Positions 23,761 through 32,980 of a DNA stretch of 52,725 nt are shown one piece after another. The notes under the pieces are model-generated. The model had not been told where the DNA came from. It worked only from the letters and a program-made list of their open reading frames with translations, and did not search any database. Source of the stretch: Planctomycetota bacterium (GTDB lineage Bacteria; Planctomycetota; J058); the NCBI GenBank assembly GCA_019636275.1, contig JAHBXY010000051.1, positions 1-52,725 on the forward strand, written 5' to 3'. The translations under genes were made by a program, and so were the position numbers. The stretch's first letter is position 1; each line of letters starts with the position of its first letter.

Positions 23761-25569
23761 TCAGCGGGCGAGGCGCCGCAGCACGTCGGGCAGCCCGGCG
23801 CTGCGTCCGGCGGCCTCGAGCTTGGCCGCGTCCGGCAGCGCCGGCGCGCACGTGCCCTGCACGAGGTCGCCCTCGATCGTCACGCCGCCCGCGTCGTCGA
23901 TCACCTTCAGCACCTGCTTCACCGCCGCGCCGCCGGCGGCGTCGAGCGTGCGCACGTTCAGCCGGTAGGGCCCGTCGAACGAGGCCTGCCCGCTGATCCG
24001 CAGGTCGACCGCCTCGGACTTCAGGTCGATCCCGGGGAGGGTCACGAGGCCGGCGGCGACCTCGAAGCGGCCGGCGGCGCCGCCGAAGCGCAGCCCCGGC
24101 GGCAGGAGCCCGTCGAGGTAGCTGGCGACGCCGAGGCCCAGGAGGGCGCGCGCGTAGCCGTCGATCGCCCGCGACGCGGCGAACGACCCGCGGCCCAGGG
24201 TGAACTCGCCCTTGCCGGCGAGGGTCCGCAGCGAGTCGTCGAGGAGCGGCGCCCCGTCGTCGCCCGTGATGAGGTCGAGCCGGCCCTCGCCGCGGATCGA
24301 CACCGGCGGCAGCCCGACGACGGGCGCGCCGCCGGCGGGCACGGTCGTCGCGTGCAGGAGGGGGACGAGGTAGGGCAGGGCCCGGGCCGTGGGGCCGCCG
24401 ACCTGGATGTCGGTCAGCGCCAGGTCCAGGTCGACGGGGATCCGCCGCAGGTCCGTCGGGCGGGTGCTCGCGCGCAGGTCGAGCCGGCCGCCCTGGGTGG
24501 CGGCGGTGACCGCGAGGTCGAGCTTGCCGTCGACGAGCGTGATGTCGAGGACCAGGTTGCGCAGGGGCGTGCCCTCGAACTCGGCGCGCGGGGCGGAGAG
24601 GCGCGCCTCGAGCGCGACGCGCTCGAGCGGCGGCGCGGCGCCGGGGGGAGCCAGCGACAGCCGCCGCACCTCGAGCGCGCCGCCCTCGACGACGAGCGGC
24701 CCCTCGAGGAGGCCGGGCGCCTCGAGGCGCAGGGCCTCGATCGAGGTGCGCAGGCCCTGGGGCATGTCGAGCGCGGCGCTGCGCGCGAGCGCGGCCCCGC
24801 CGGTGACGACGAGGCCGCGGACCTCCAGGCGCACGGGCGGGGCCCCGGGGTCCGACACCGAGATCGCGACGTCGAGGCCCTCGACCACGACCTCGGCCGT
24901 GACCGCGCACGGGAGGGTCGCCGGCGCCCCGGACGGCTCGCCGGGGGGCGTCGGCTCGGGCGTCGGCTCCGGAGCTGGCGCAGGCCCGGGCGTCGTCGGC
25001 TCGCCCGCGTCCGCCGGCAGGTCGAGCTCGATCCGGCCGCGGCCGACGACGACCCGCACCGGCAGCGTGCCGCCCGTGGCCGCGGCGACCGCCGCGCGCG
25101 CCAGCGAGACGTCGACGGTCACCCCGTCGAGCAGCACACGCGGGCCGGCGCCCTCGCGCCCCGCAGGGATCGCCAGGCCGGCGAGGCGCAGCCCGCGCGT
25201 CCAGCTCACCTCCGCGCGCTCCAGCTCGCCTGCCTGCTCGCCGCGGGCGAGGCCGGCGCGGACGAGCGGCGTGAGCACCGTGGCGCTGAGGAGCCAGGGG
25301 CCGAGGAACAGGAGCAGCCCGAGCGCGAGCGCCGCGAACGCCGCCGCGCGCAGGCGGCGGCGGCCCGGGGCGGGCGCCGGGGCGTCCGGGGTCGGCGCGG
25401 GCTCCAGCGCGGGCTCGGGGGCCGGCGCCGTCGGCCCTGTCTCGGGAGCCGGCGCCGCCGGAACGGCGGGCGCGGCCGGCGGAGGCGCAGCGTCGGAGGT
25501 CGGCGCGGTCACCTCGGGCCCGGGCGCGGTGGGAGCGTGCGGGTCGTGCGGCTGGGCGTCGTCGGTCAT
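23761..25569 (-). CDS. AsmA-like membrane protein
   Basis: 602 residues from ATG 25569. Residues 1-70 are a Pro/Ala-rich cytoplasmic region, then one membrane segment (about 73-100, AAAFAALALGLLLFLGPWLL). The rest is a long beta-rich periplasmic part of the AsmA/TamB-like type, with LDLRASTRPTDLRRIP, GKGEFTLGRGSFAASRAI and a C-terminal VDLRISGQASFDGPYRLN repeat. The family bridges inner and outer membranes in lipid or protein transport. The 25671 ATG would overlap the divergent gene. The ribosome-binding site is weak. Confidence 0.65.
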   Translation of the reverse strand: MTDDAQPHDPHAPTAPGPEVTAPTSDAAPPPAAPAVPAAPAPETGPTAPAPEPALEPAPTPDAPAPAPGRRRLRAAAFAALALGLLLFLGPWLLSATVLTPLVRAGLARGEQAGELERAEVSWTRGLRLAGLAIPAGREGAGPRVLLDGVTVDVSLARAAVAAATGGTLPVRVVVGRGRIELDLPADAGEPTTPGPAPAPEPTPEPTPPGEPSGAPATLPCAVTAEVVVEGLDVAISVSDPGAPPVRLEVRGLVVTGGAALARSAALDMPQGLRTSIEALRLEAPGLLEGPLVVEGGALEVRRLSLAPPGAAPPLERVALEARLSAPRAEFEGTPLRNLVLDITLVDGKLDLAVTAATQGGRLDLRASTRPTDLRRIPVDLDLALTDIQVGGPTARALPYLVPLLHATTVPAGGAPVVGLPPVSIRGEGRLDLITGDDGAPLLDDSLRTLAGKGEFTLGRGSFAASRAIDGYARALLGLGVASYLDGLLPPGLRFGGAAGRFEVAAGLVTLPGIDLKSEAVDLRISGQASFDGPYRLNVRTLDAAGGAAVKQVLKVIDDAGGVTIEGDLVQGTCAPALPDAAKLEAAGRSAGLPDVLRRLAR

Positions 25570-25669
25570 CGTCCGCGCATTGTGTCCCGCCGCGCCGCCG
25601 CGTCCAGACGCGCCCCGCGCCCGCCACGGGGCGCCCGGCCGAGGTAGGCTCACCCCAGGAGGACGCGTC

Positions 25670-26266
25670 ATGCGCCAGCAGCTCGTCAGGGTCGTCGGGA
25701 TCGGCGCGGCGGCGCTCGTCGTGGGCGCCTCGCTCGGCGCCGGCCTGGGCCGCGCCGACGCGGGCTCGGCGCGCCGCTACGGCGACGCCGCCGAGGCGGC
25801 CGGCGCGCGCGACCTCGCGGCGCGCCTGGCCGCCGTGACGGCCGAGCGCGACCGCCTGCGCGAGGAGAACGAGGCCATGGCGCAGCAGCTCCGCGCCGCC
25901 GCGCCGGCCGTCGACCTCGGCGGCGCCCTGGCCACGCTGCAGGAGGAGCTGACGAGCCTGCGCGCCGGGCTCGAGGCCGCGCGCGACCGGGCGCAGGCGG
26001 CCCTGGCGGCCGCCGAGGCGGAGCTGGCCCAGGTGAAGGCGGCGCTCGGCTCCGCCCAGGAGGCCGCCGCCCGTCAGGTCGAGGCGGCCCGCGGCGCCGC
26101 GCAGCAGGAGGCCGCCGCCGCGCGCGCCGAGGCGGCCCGCTGGCGCCAGGCCGCCCAGGACGCCCAGGGCCAGGTCGAGCCCCTGCGCCGCGAGGTGGCC
26201 GACCTGCGCCAGCAGGTGGCCGCCCTCAACGAGACGATCAAGACCATGCGCGCCTTCGGACGATGA
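25670..26266 (+). CDS. Exported coiled-coil protein
   Basis: 198 residues from ATG 25670, with AGGAGG upstream. Residues 5-25 form a hydrophobic signal or anchor segment. Residues 40-198 are almost continuous Ala/Glu/Arg/Gln-rich heptad coiled coil, broken near residues 78-85. There is no enzymatic domain. A structural or tether role in the periplasm is inferred. Its end lies 6 bases from the convergent DUF4259 remnant. Confidence 0.7.
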   Translation: MRQQLVRVVGIGAAALVVGASLGAGLGRADAGSARRYGDAAEAAGARDLAARLAAVTAERDRLREENEAMAQQLRAAAPAVDLGGALATLQEELTSLRAGLEAARDRAQAALAAAEAELAQVKAALGSAQEAAARQVEAARGAAQQEAAAARAEAARWRQAAQDAQGQVEPLRREVADLRQQVAALNETIKTMRAFGR

Positions 26267-26272
26267 CGCGGC

Positions 26273-26686
26273 TCAGCCGGTGACGCGCCGGCGCAGGTCG
26301 TCGACCGTCGCGCGCCACGGCGCCCCGTCGCCCTCGTCCCACAGCTCGGCCAGCTCCGAGCGCTCGCCGAGGACGCGGTCGATCACGGCCGTGGCGCGGG
26401 CGACGAGGGCCGGCGGCACCGCCAGGTCCGCGTGGGCCGCGACCCAGTCGTCGACCGACTCCGTGTAGGCGTTCTGGTAGCCCGGCCGTCCGGCGAGCCG
26501 CGCGAGCACCTCGCAGGCGGCGAGCGCCTCGCAGGCGACGTCCGCGTCCAGGTACGCATCGCCGCCGACCGCCTCGACCGCCGCGAGCGCCGCCTCGACG
26601 AGGGACAGGTCGTCGCGCTCCTCGAGGTCTTACTTCCAGTCGCAGGCCGTGTCGTTGTCGAAGGCCAGCTCGCCCCACGCGCCCAT
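26273..26686 (-). pseudogene. DUF4259 gene with an in-frame stop
   Basis: The start ATG 26686 opens MGAWGELAFDNDTACDWK, the DUF4259 N-terminus (MGAWG...FDND.A.DW). The next codon is TAA (26630-26632). The same frame then continues DLEERDDLSLVEAALAAV and runs to TGA at 26273 with family-like sequence (EALAACEVLARLAGRPGYQN, LWDEGDGAPWRATVDDLR). One base change (TAC or TAT to TAA) would explain it. It follows the ligase gene by 5 bases, so it belongs to the RadA-like/ligase operon. It may be dead, or the stop may be a sequencing error. A downstream in-frame start at 26509 could give a 78-residue fragment. Confidence 0.75.
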
Positions 26687-26691
26687 GTCGA

Positions 26692-28680
26692 CTACCCCAT
26701 CGTCTGCTTCTGGAAGAGCTGCTCGATCGTGCGCACGCGGTCGAGCTCGGACAGGTCCTTCTCGCCCGTGCGCACGCGCAGGATCTTCGGGTCGCGCAGG
26801 GCCAGGAGCCCGGCGTCGTCGCGCACGATGCCGTCGAAGCGCACCGTGGCCACGACCCCGGGCCGCAGCTCGACGCCGGCCTTGCGGCCCGACGACGTGT
26901 CGCGCTCGAGCGTGCGGCCCGTGAGCAGCCCCTCGTCGAGGATCGACTGCACGACGCGCGCCGAGTCGAGCGCGCCGAGCCCCTGCACGCGCCCGACCTC
27001 GACCAGCGACGGGCCGTCGGCCAGGGCCGAGACGAGGTAGGTGCCGAAGGTCCCGCCCGGGCCCTCGGCGCTGGTCGTGTAGAGGGCGCCGGTCACCGCC
27101 AGGTCGAGCGTGAGCGCCGGCTTGAGCTTCGTCCAGCGGTCGCTGCGCGCGCCCAGCTCGTAGAGGGCGTCGGGCGCCTTGGCGATCCCGCCCTCGTAGC
27201 CCTGGGCGCGGAACAGCTCGTAGAGGCGCAGCATGTCGGGCCGGCTGCCCACGAGCTCGCCGTCCGAGACCTCGAGCGGCAGGGGCAGCGGCACGACGGT
27301 CAGCGGCCGGGCCACCTGCTCGAGGCGCGCCCGCCGCTGCAGGAAGGGCAGCCCGGTCAGGTCGTGGCCGTCGAGGTAGAGCACGTCGAACACGGCGTAG
27401 CGGTAGCGCACCGGCGGCCCGCCGGGCTCGCCGCGCACGGACTTGATGATGTCGTAGACGGTCGCGGGGCGCGGCCCGTGCTCGCCGAAGACGGTCCCGT
27501 GCAGCTCGCCGTCGAGGATCGCGTCGCGGCAGGGGAGCGCCTGCACGAGCGGCAGGAGCCCCGGGAGCTGCTCGGTCCACTCGAGGCGGCGGCGCGTGAA
27601 GGCCGCCGCGCGCACGCGGCCGTGCTCGCCCGTGGCCTTGTGGACCATGAGCCGCACGCCGTCGTACTTCTTCTCGAAGAAGGTCGGCAGCGGCAGGTCC
27701 TGCGGCACCTCGGGGCCGGCCAGCATGGGCGCGACGGGGGCCAGCGGGCGCAGGGCCAGCTTGCCCAGGCCCACGGCGCCCTCCTCCTCGAGCAGGCGCG
27801 CCAGCTCGAACACGTCGACGAGCGAGCGGGCCACGTCGAGGCGCGCGCGGTCGGCGCCCGTGACCTCGGCCATGGCGTCGATCAGCGCATCGTCGCCGAG
27901 GGTCTGGCTGACGCGGCTCCCCTGGCGCAGGAAGCCGACGAGGAAGAAGCGCTCGAGGCGCCCCATGCGCTCGACGAGCGAGCGCAGGACGAGCCGCTTG
28001 CGCGCGACCGGCGCGCCGCGGAGGAGGCGCAGCGTCAGGAGCACCTCGCGCGTCGTCAGCGGCGGGTCGGAGCGGTGGCGGCGGCAGAGCTGGACGAAGA
28101 CCTCCTGCAGGTCGCCCAGGCGACCGAGCGTCTGGCGCAGCCCCGAGGGCGAGACGAGGTGCACCGACGCCAGGACGTCGAACAGGACGTTCAGGCTCGT
28201 GCCGGTCGGCTTGCCCAGGAACGGGTCGCCGCGGACGAGCGCCACCTTGTCGACGAGCGAGAGGCCCAGGTCGTCGCGCCCGAGGAACGAGCGCACGAGG
28301 GCGCGGCGGCCGGGCGCGTCGAGGCGCTGCGCCGGCCCGCGCAGGCCGAACACGCGCTGGCAGCGCTGCGGCGCCAGCCCGGCCAGCGGCAGGAGGAGGC
28401 CGTAGCACACGTCGTGGAACGGGACCGCGTCGAGGTGCGCCGCCTCGGGCCAGGGCGCCTCGCCGCGCTCGGCCCGCGCGCACAGCCGCTCGAGGCAGAA
28501 CGCCAGGTGGTCGGGGAGGCCGAGCGCCTCGGCCGCCTGGGCGGCCGTGCGACGCCCGATCCCCCGCCGGCCGGGGAGGTCGCGCACCAGGTGCACGAAG
28601 CCCTCGACCGGGCCGAGGGCGCGCGCCTCGGCCGCGAGGTCGTCGGGCTCGACGAACCTGAGCCCCTCGCGGACGGCCAC
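26692..28680 (-). CDS. ATP-dependent DNA ligase (LigB-like)
   Basis: 662 residues from GTG 28680. An N-terminal DNA-binding region (about 1-300) precedes the adenylation domain: motif I EKKYDGVR with the nucleotide-accepting Lys about 338, motif III ILDGELHG, motif IIIa FDVLYLDG, motif IV EGGIAK and motif V WTKLKP. A C-terminal OB fold ends near residue 640. This is the ATP-dependent ligase I type with an N-terminal DNA-binding domain, not the NAD-dependent LigA. Its start abuts the TAG of the upstream RadA-like gene, so the two form one operon; a role in DNA repair or recombination is inferred. Confidence 0.9.
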   Translation of the reverse strand: MAVREGLRFVEPDDLAAEARALGPVEGFVHLVRDLPGRRGIGRRTAAQAAEALGLPDHLAFCLERLCARAERGEAPWPEAAHLDAVPFHDVCYGLLLPLAGLAPQRCQRVFGLRGPAQRLDAPGRRALVRSFLGRDDLGLSLVDKVALVRGDPFLGKPTGTSLNVLFDVLASVHLVSPSGLRQTLGRLGDLQEVFVQLCRRHRSDPPLTTREVLLTLRLLRGAPVARKRLVLRSLVERMGRLERFFLVGFLRQGSRVSQTLGDDALIDAMAEVTGADRARLDVARSLVDVFELARLLEEEGAVGLGKLALRPLAPVAPMLAGPEVPQDLPLPTFFEKKYDGVRLMVHKATGEHGRVRAAAFTRRRLEWTEQLPGLLPLVQALPCRDAILDGELHGTVFGEHGPRPATVYDIIKSVRGEPGGPPVRYRYAVFDVLYLDGHDLTGLPFLQRRARLEQVARPLTVVPLPLPLEVSDGELVGSRPDMLRLYELFRAQGYEGGIAKAPDALYELGARSDRWTKLKPALTLDLAVTGALYTTSAEGPGGTFGTYLVSALADGPSLVEVGRVQGLGALDSARVVQSILDEGLLTGRTLERDTSSGRKAGVELRPGVVATVRFDGIVRDDAGLLALRDPKILRVRTGEKDLSELDRVRTIEQLFQKQTMG

Positions 28681-29994
28681 CTAACCCCCCGGCAGCGGCG
28701 GCAGGGCGAGCTCGGCCGGGTGGCCCGGGTGCACGGCGAGGCGGCCCTGCTCGTCGAGCCACACGCGCACCGGATGCGGGAACACGGGCGTCGTGACCGA
28801 CTTCCGCGCGTGGAGCACGGTGATCTTCTCGCGGTACTTCCCGCCCCAGAACTCGGCCATTTCCTTGCTGCCGAGCGAGAGCTCCTCGATCAGCAGCACG
28901 GCGTCGGCCGTGTGCATGAGCGCCTCGCCGCCGACGGGCTCGCCCGTGTCCTTGATCTGGCCGATCGTCACGCAGGTGACGCCGTGCTCGTGGTTGTAGG
29001 TCTTGAGCACCGAGAGGTTCTCGGCCGTGCGCGCGTGCGTCGGGTCGAGCGTGTTGAGCGAGTCGACGACCACGAAGCGCACGCCCTGGTCCTCGACCAC
29101 GTAGCGGTAGCGGCGGATGAAGTCGTCCCAGGTGTGACCCTTGTGGTACTGCGCCTGGATGATCAGCACGTTGGACAGCACGTGCTCGCGCAGGCCGTCC
29201 TCGTCGAGGCCGGTCGCCGCCATGGCGATCCGCGCGAAGCGGCTGCACAGGTCGTCGCGGCCGGGGTTGTCCTCGTCGCGGAAGCCCTCCTCGGCGACGA
29301 CGTAGGCGCACTTCGTGCCGCTCCGGGCCACGCGCGCGATCCCCTCGAGCATGGCCCGCGTCTTGCCGCGGCCCGGCGGCCCGGCGAAGGCGATCGTGCA
29401 GCCCTGGGGCAGCCCGCCCAGGGCGGTCTTGCCGTCGGGGCTCAGGCACAGCCGGTCGAGGACGGGCTGCACGGGCAGCGCCTTCTGCTCCTTGAGCAGG
29501 TCCTCGACGGTCGCCGGCGAGACGATGTCCGCCGCCAGCCCGGGCTCCTGGTCGTCGGCGGGGGCGCCGCCCCCCGCCATGAAGGGCTGCGCCGACGGGT
29601 CGACCTGGCCCGGCACGGGGATGGGCGCCATGCCCATGCCGCCGCCGCCGAAGGCGGCCATCATCTGCATGAGCTGCGCCATGGGGTTGCCGTACGGCGC
29701 GCCGTAGCCGGGCGGCGGCTGGCCGTAGCCGGGCGGCGGCTGGCCGTAGCCGGGCGGCGGCTGCCCGTAGCCGGGCGGCGGCTGGCCGTAGCCGGGCGGC
29801 GGCTGGCCGTAGCCGGGCGGCGGTGCGCCGTAGCCGGGCGGCGGGGCGCCGTAGCCAGGCGGCGGAGCCGCGTAGCCAGCCGGTGGCTGCCCATGGCCCG
29901 GCAGCGCGCCAGCGGGGGGCGGAGGGGACGTCGGCGGCCCGGCCGACGCCGGCGCCTCGGGCTCGCCCCCGGTCTTCTTCTTCTTGATCGCCAT
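28681..29994 (-). CDS. RadA/KaiC-like RecA-fold ATPase with PPPGYGQ repeats
   Basis: 437 residues. Residues 1-35 are basic then Pro/Ala-rich. About nine PPPGYG(Q/A) heptapeptides follow (about 36-98), then a Met/Gly-rich stretch. The RecA-fold core (about 165-400) has Walker A GPPGRGKT, Walker B VRFVVVDSLN and GQIKDTGEPVGGEALMHTAD, which resembles the RadA region GHVTKEG. The RadA zinc finger and Lon-like domain are missing. The repeat segment is predicted disordered and Tyr/Gln-rich, a composition linked to phase separation. Coupled to a DNA ligase, it may act in recombination or branch processing (inference). Confidence 0.75.
   Translation of the reverse strand: MAIKKKKTGGEPEAPASAGPPTSPPPPAGALPGHGQPPAGYAAPPPGYGAPPPGYGAPPPGYGQPPPGYGQPPPGYGQPPPGYGQPPPGYGQPPPGYGAPYGNPMAQLMQMMAAFGGGGMGMAPIPVPGQVDPSAQPFMAGGGAPADDQEPGLAADIVSPATVEDLLKEQKALPVQPVLDRLCLSPDGKTALGGLPQGCTIAFAGPPGRGKTRAMLEGIARVARSGTKCAYVVAEEGFRDEDNPGRDDLCSRFARIAMAATGLDEDGLREHVLSNVLIIQAQYHKGHTWDDFIRRYRYVVEDQGVRFVVVDSLNTLDPTHARTAENLSVLKTYNHEHGVTCVTIGQIKDTGEPVGGEALMHTADAVLLIEELSLGSKEMAEFWGGKYREKITVLHARKSVTTPVFPHPVRVWLDEQGRLAVHPGHPAELALPPLPGG
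29702..29890. repeat. Nine 21-bp tandem repeats in the RadA-like gene
   Basis: CCGTAGCCGGGCGGCGGCTGG-type units recur every 21 bases at about 29702, 29723, 29744, 29765, 29786, 29807, 29828, 29849 and 29870; the last two diverge. They encode the PPPGYGQ heptapeptides on the minus strand. Neighbouring units are almost identical, so copy number is probably variable. Confidence 0.85.
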
Positions 29995-30098
29995 CGCGGC
30001 CTGCCCTCTTGGGGAGGCAGGAGCCTACCCGATCCGGTGTCCCCGGCGGGCGGCGCGCGGCCGCCCCGTGTACCCTCTCCACGGACGATCCACGGACG

Positions 30099-32978
30099 AT
30101 GACCACCCCACGCTCCAGCGACTCGCGGCTGCCCGCGGGCCAGGCGACGCCCGACCCGGCGGCGGCGCTGGCCGACGACCTGACGCCGCGCTACGAGCTG
30201 GGCCCCGTGCTCGGGCGCGGCGGCTTCGGCGCGGTGCACCGGGCGCGCGAGCGGGCGAGCGGCCGCGAGGTCGCGCTGAAGCTCCTGCAGGTCGACCGCG
30301 CCGCGGCGGGCGCGACGGCGCGCTTCCTGCGCGAGGCCGCGGTCGCCGCGGCGCTGGACCATCCCGGGCTGGTCAAGGTGCACGGGGTGGGCTCGTTCGG
30401 CGGCCGCCCGAGCATCGTCTACGAGCTCGTCGAGGGCGCGCGGCCGCTCGACGAGGTGGCGCGGACGCTCGACCAGCGGCGGCGCGTCGAGCTCGTGCGC
30501 GACGCCGCCCGCGCCGTGGGCCACGCGCACGCGCGCGGCGCCCTCCACCGCGACCTGAAGCCCGACAACCTCCTCGTCGACGGCGACGGCCGCGTGCGCG
30601 TGACCGACTTCGGCCTGGCCCTCGTCGAGGGGCAGGAGCGCCTGACGCGCACGGGCGCCCTGGTGGGCACGCCGCTGTTCATGGCGCCGGAGCAGTTCCA
30701 GGGCGGACGCACCGTGGGCGCGCAGGCCGACGTGTGGTCGCTCGGCGTGGTCCTCTATCAGGCGCTCACCGGGCAGCTCCCGTTCGGCGGGGAGTCGCTC
30801 CTGGCGCTGGCGGCCGAGGTCGACGCGGCTCGACCGCGCCCGCCGCGGTCGATCGACCCGGCCGTCGACCCGGCCGTCGAGGCGGTGTGCCTGGCGGCGC
30901 TGGAGCGCGACCCCGCGCGGCGCCCGGCCGACGGGGAGGCGCTGGCGGCGGCGCTCGACGCGATTCCCCTGCCCCGCGTGACCGCCCCCGCGCTCGGCGC
31001 CCTGGTCGTGGCCGGCGTTGAGTGCCTGGCGCGGCGCCGCCCGCGCCGCCGCTCGACCACAGGGACGCCGGCGGCGTCCGCCTCGGCGGACCGCGTGCGA
31101 AAGGCGCCGCCGCCGCCGCAGGCCGCGCCGGCGACCCGTCGCCTGCAGGAGCGGCAGCTCGTCCCGGGCCTGGGGCCCGCGCAGGAGCGCTGGGCCATGT
31201 GGGTCGACGACGCGCGCTTCGTCACGGGCGGGGTCGACGACGCCCTGCGGCTGTGGGACGGCGTCACCGGGGCGGAGCTGCGCGCGTGGCCGCTGCGCGC
31301 GAGCGCGGCCGCGCGGCTCCCGGGCGGCCCCCTCGTCGTGGCCACCCGCGCCGACGGGCTCCACCGCCTCGACCCCGACCTGCCCGACGCCGTCCGCGGC
31401 CTCGACCTGGCACCGGTGTCGCAGCTCGTCGCCCGCGGCGGGCGCGTGGTGGCCCGCGCCGGCGCCAGGGTGCTCCTGCTCGACGCGAGCGCGTCGCGGG
31501 TCGTCGCGCCGATCCCTTGCCAGGCGCCGACGCGGTTCGACCTGTCGCACGACGGCGCGCTCCTCGCGCTCGGCACGGGGACGGCCGACGGGGCCCTGTC
31601 CACCGGGCCGGTGCTCCTGTTCACGCTCGACCCCGCGCCGCGCCTCGTGCGGGAGGTGAAGGTGCCCGGGCGCGCGCGGGCGCTGGGCTTCACGCCCGAC
31701 GACCGGCGGCTGCTCGTCGGGACGACGAGCGACCAGCTCCTCGTGATCGACGTCGCCACGGGCGAGGTCGAGCACCGGCTCACCGCGTCGACGCTCACGG
31801 ACGCGACGCTCCGGCGCGCCGCCCACCGCGGGACCGTGCACGCGCTGAGCGTCTCCCCCGACGGTCGCCGCGCGTTCTCCGTCAGCGAGCGCCGCGGCGA
31901 GGAGGGGCTCGAGCTGCGGAGCTGGGACCTCCTCGCGACGGTGGAGGTGGCCGCGGTCGCCGTGCTGCCGGGCAAGCCGGAGAGCCTGGACCTGTCGCCC
32001 GACGGGGCGGCGCTGCTCGTGGGCACGAAGGGGGCCGGCGTGCACCTGCGCCCCGTGGCCGACGCCCGGGTCCAGCCGCGCTCCCTGGGGGAGGGGCGGG
32101 GCCCGCGCTGGGGGCTGGCGCTCGACGGCCGCCGCGCGCTCACGGGCGGCGCGGAGGACGACGTCTGCCTGTGGGAGGCCGCCCGGGCCGAGGTGGTGCG
32201 CCGCTGGCCGGTGCGCGCGAGCCACGCCGTCCGGGCGGGCGAGGACATCGTGCTGCTCCTCGCCGCGGGCGCGCTGGCGCGGCTGCGCGTCGACGACGAC
32301 ACGCCGGCGCCGCTGACGCGCGACCTGCCCCGCGCCGAGGCCCTCGCCGCCTGCGCGGACGGGGCGCGGGCGGCGCTGATCGTGCGCGGGCGGCGGCGGG
32401 CGCTCGTCGTCGACCTGCGCCGGGGCGAGGTCGAGGCGACGGTCGACGCGCCCGACGCCGCGCTCCTGCGCGCGGCGGCGCTGACGGGGGACCGGCTCGT
32501 CCTGTCGACGGCCACGACCGGCTGGATGGACCCGGGCGAGCTGTCGCTCTACGAGCTTGGGGGGGCGGCGCCGACGCTCCGCGCGCGTCGCACGCTCGTC
32601 GGCAAGGCCGTCGCGCTCCTCGTCGCGGGCGAGCACGTGCTCGCCGGGACGGCGAGCGACCGGATCTCGCGCGTCGACCTGCGCGCGTGGACGCTGGTCG
32701 AGGGCGGCTTCGAGCGAGGCGTCGACGACGGGCTGCGCAGGTCGCACGGCGGGACGGTCGTGGGGCTCGCCCGCGCCGGCGGGCGACTCCTCTCGGCGGG
32801 GGAGCTGGACGGCGGGCGGCGGGTCGAGCTGGCGGAGTGGGACCTCGCCTCGGGCGAGGCGCAGGGCGAGGTCGTCCTGCTGGACGGGAAGCTCGTCTCG
32901 CTCGACGCCTCGCCCGACGGGCGGCTCCTGGTGATCGCGACCGACCGCGAGGTCCACCTGCGCCCGCTCTCCCCCTAG
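30099..32978 (+). CDS. Ser/Thr kinase with C-terminal beta-propeller
   Basis: 959 residues from ATG 30099. The kinase domain is at about residues 30-295: GRGGFGAVHRA, VALKLLQ, HRDLKPDNLL, VTDFGLAL and MAPEQF. A short hydrophobic stretch (about 300-318) and an Arg-rich linker follow. Residues 365-955 form WD40-like repeats (DDALRLWDGVTGAELRAW, LSVSPDGRRAFSVS, EDDVCLWEAARAEVVRRW, LDASPDGRLLVIATD). Such kinase-propeller proteins are abundant in Planctomycetota and some other phyla. Its 5' flank shows a duplicated CCACGGACGAT. Substrate unknown. Confidence 0.88.
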   Translation: MTTPRSSDSRLPAGQATPDPAAALADDLTPRYELGPVLGRGGFGAVHRARERASGREVALKLLQVDRAAAGATARFLREAAVAAALDHPGLVKVHGVGSFGGRPSIVYELVEGARPLDEVARTLDQRRRVELVRDAARAVGHAHARGALHRDLKPDNLLVDGDGRVRVTDFGLALVEGQERLTRTGALVGTPLFMAPEQFQGGRTVGAQADVWSLGVVLYQALTGQLPFGGESLLALAAEVDAARPRPPRSIDPAVDPAVEAVCLAALERDPARRPADGEALAAALDAIPLPRVTAPALGALVVAGVECLARRRPRRRSTTGTPAASASADRVRKAPPPPQAAPATRRLQERQLVPGLGPAQERWAMWVDDARFVTGGVDDALRLWDGVTGAELRAWPLRASAAARLPGGPLVVATRADGLHRLDPDLPDAVRGLDLAPVSQLVARGGRVVARAGARVLLLDASASRVVAPIPCQAPTRFDLSHDGALLALGTGTADGALSTGPVLLFTLDPAPRLVREVKVPGRARALGFTPDDRRLLVGTTSDQLLVIDVATGEVEHRLTASTLTDATLRRAAHRGTVHALSVSPDGRRAFSVSERRGEEGLELRSWDLLATVEVAAVAVLPGKPESLDLSPDGAALLVGTKGAGVHLRPVADARVQPRSLGEGRGPRWGLALDGRRALTGGAEDDVCLWEAARAEVVRRWPVRASHAVRAGEDIVLLLAAGALARLRVDDDTPAPLTRDLPRAEALAACADGARAALIVRGRRRALVVDLRRGEVEATVDAPDAALLRAAALTGDRLVLSTATTGWMDPGELSLYELGGAAPTLRARRTLVGKAVALLVAGEHVLAGTASDRISRVDLRAWTLVEGGFERGVDDGLRRSHGGTVVGLARAGGRLLSAGELDGGRRVELAEWDLASGEAQGEVVLLDGKLVSLDASPDGRLLVIATDREVHLRPLSP

Positions 32979-32980
32979 TT

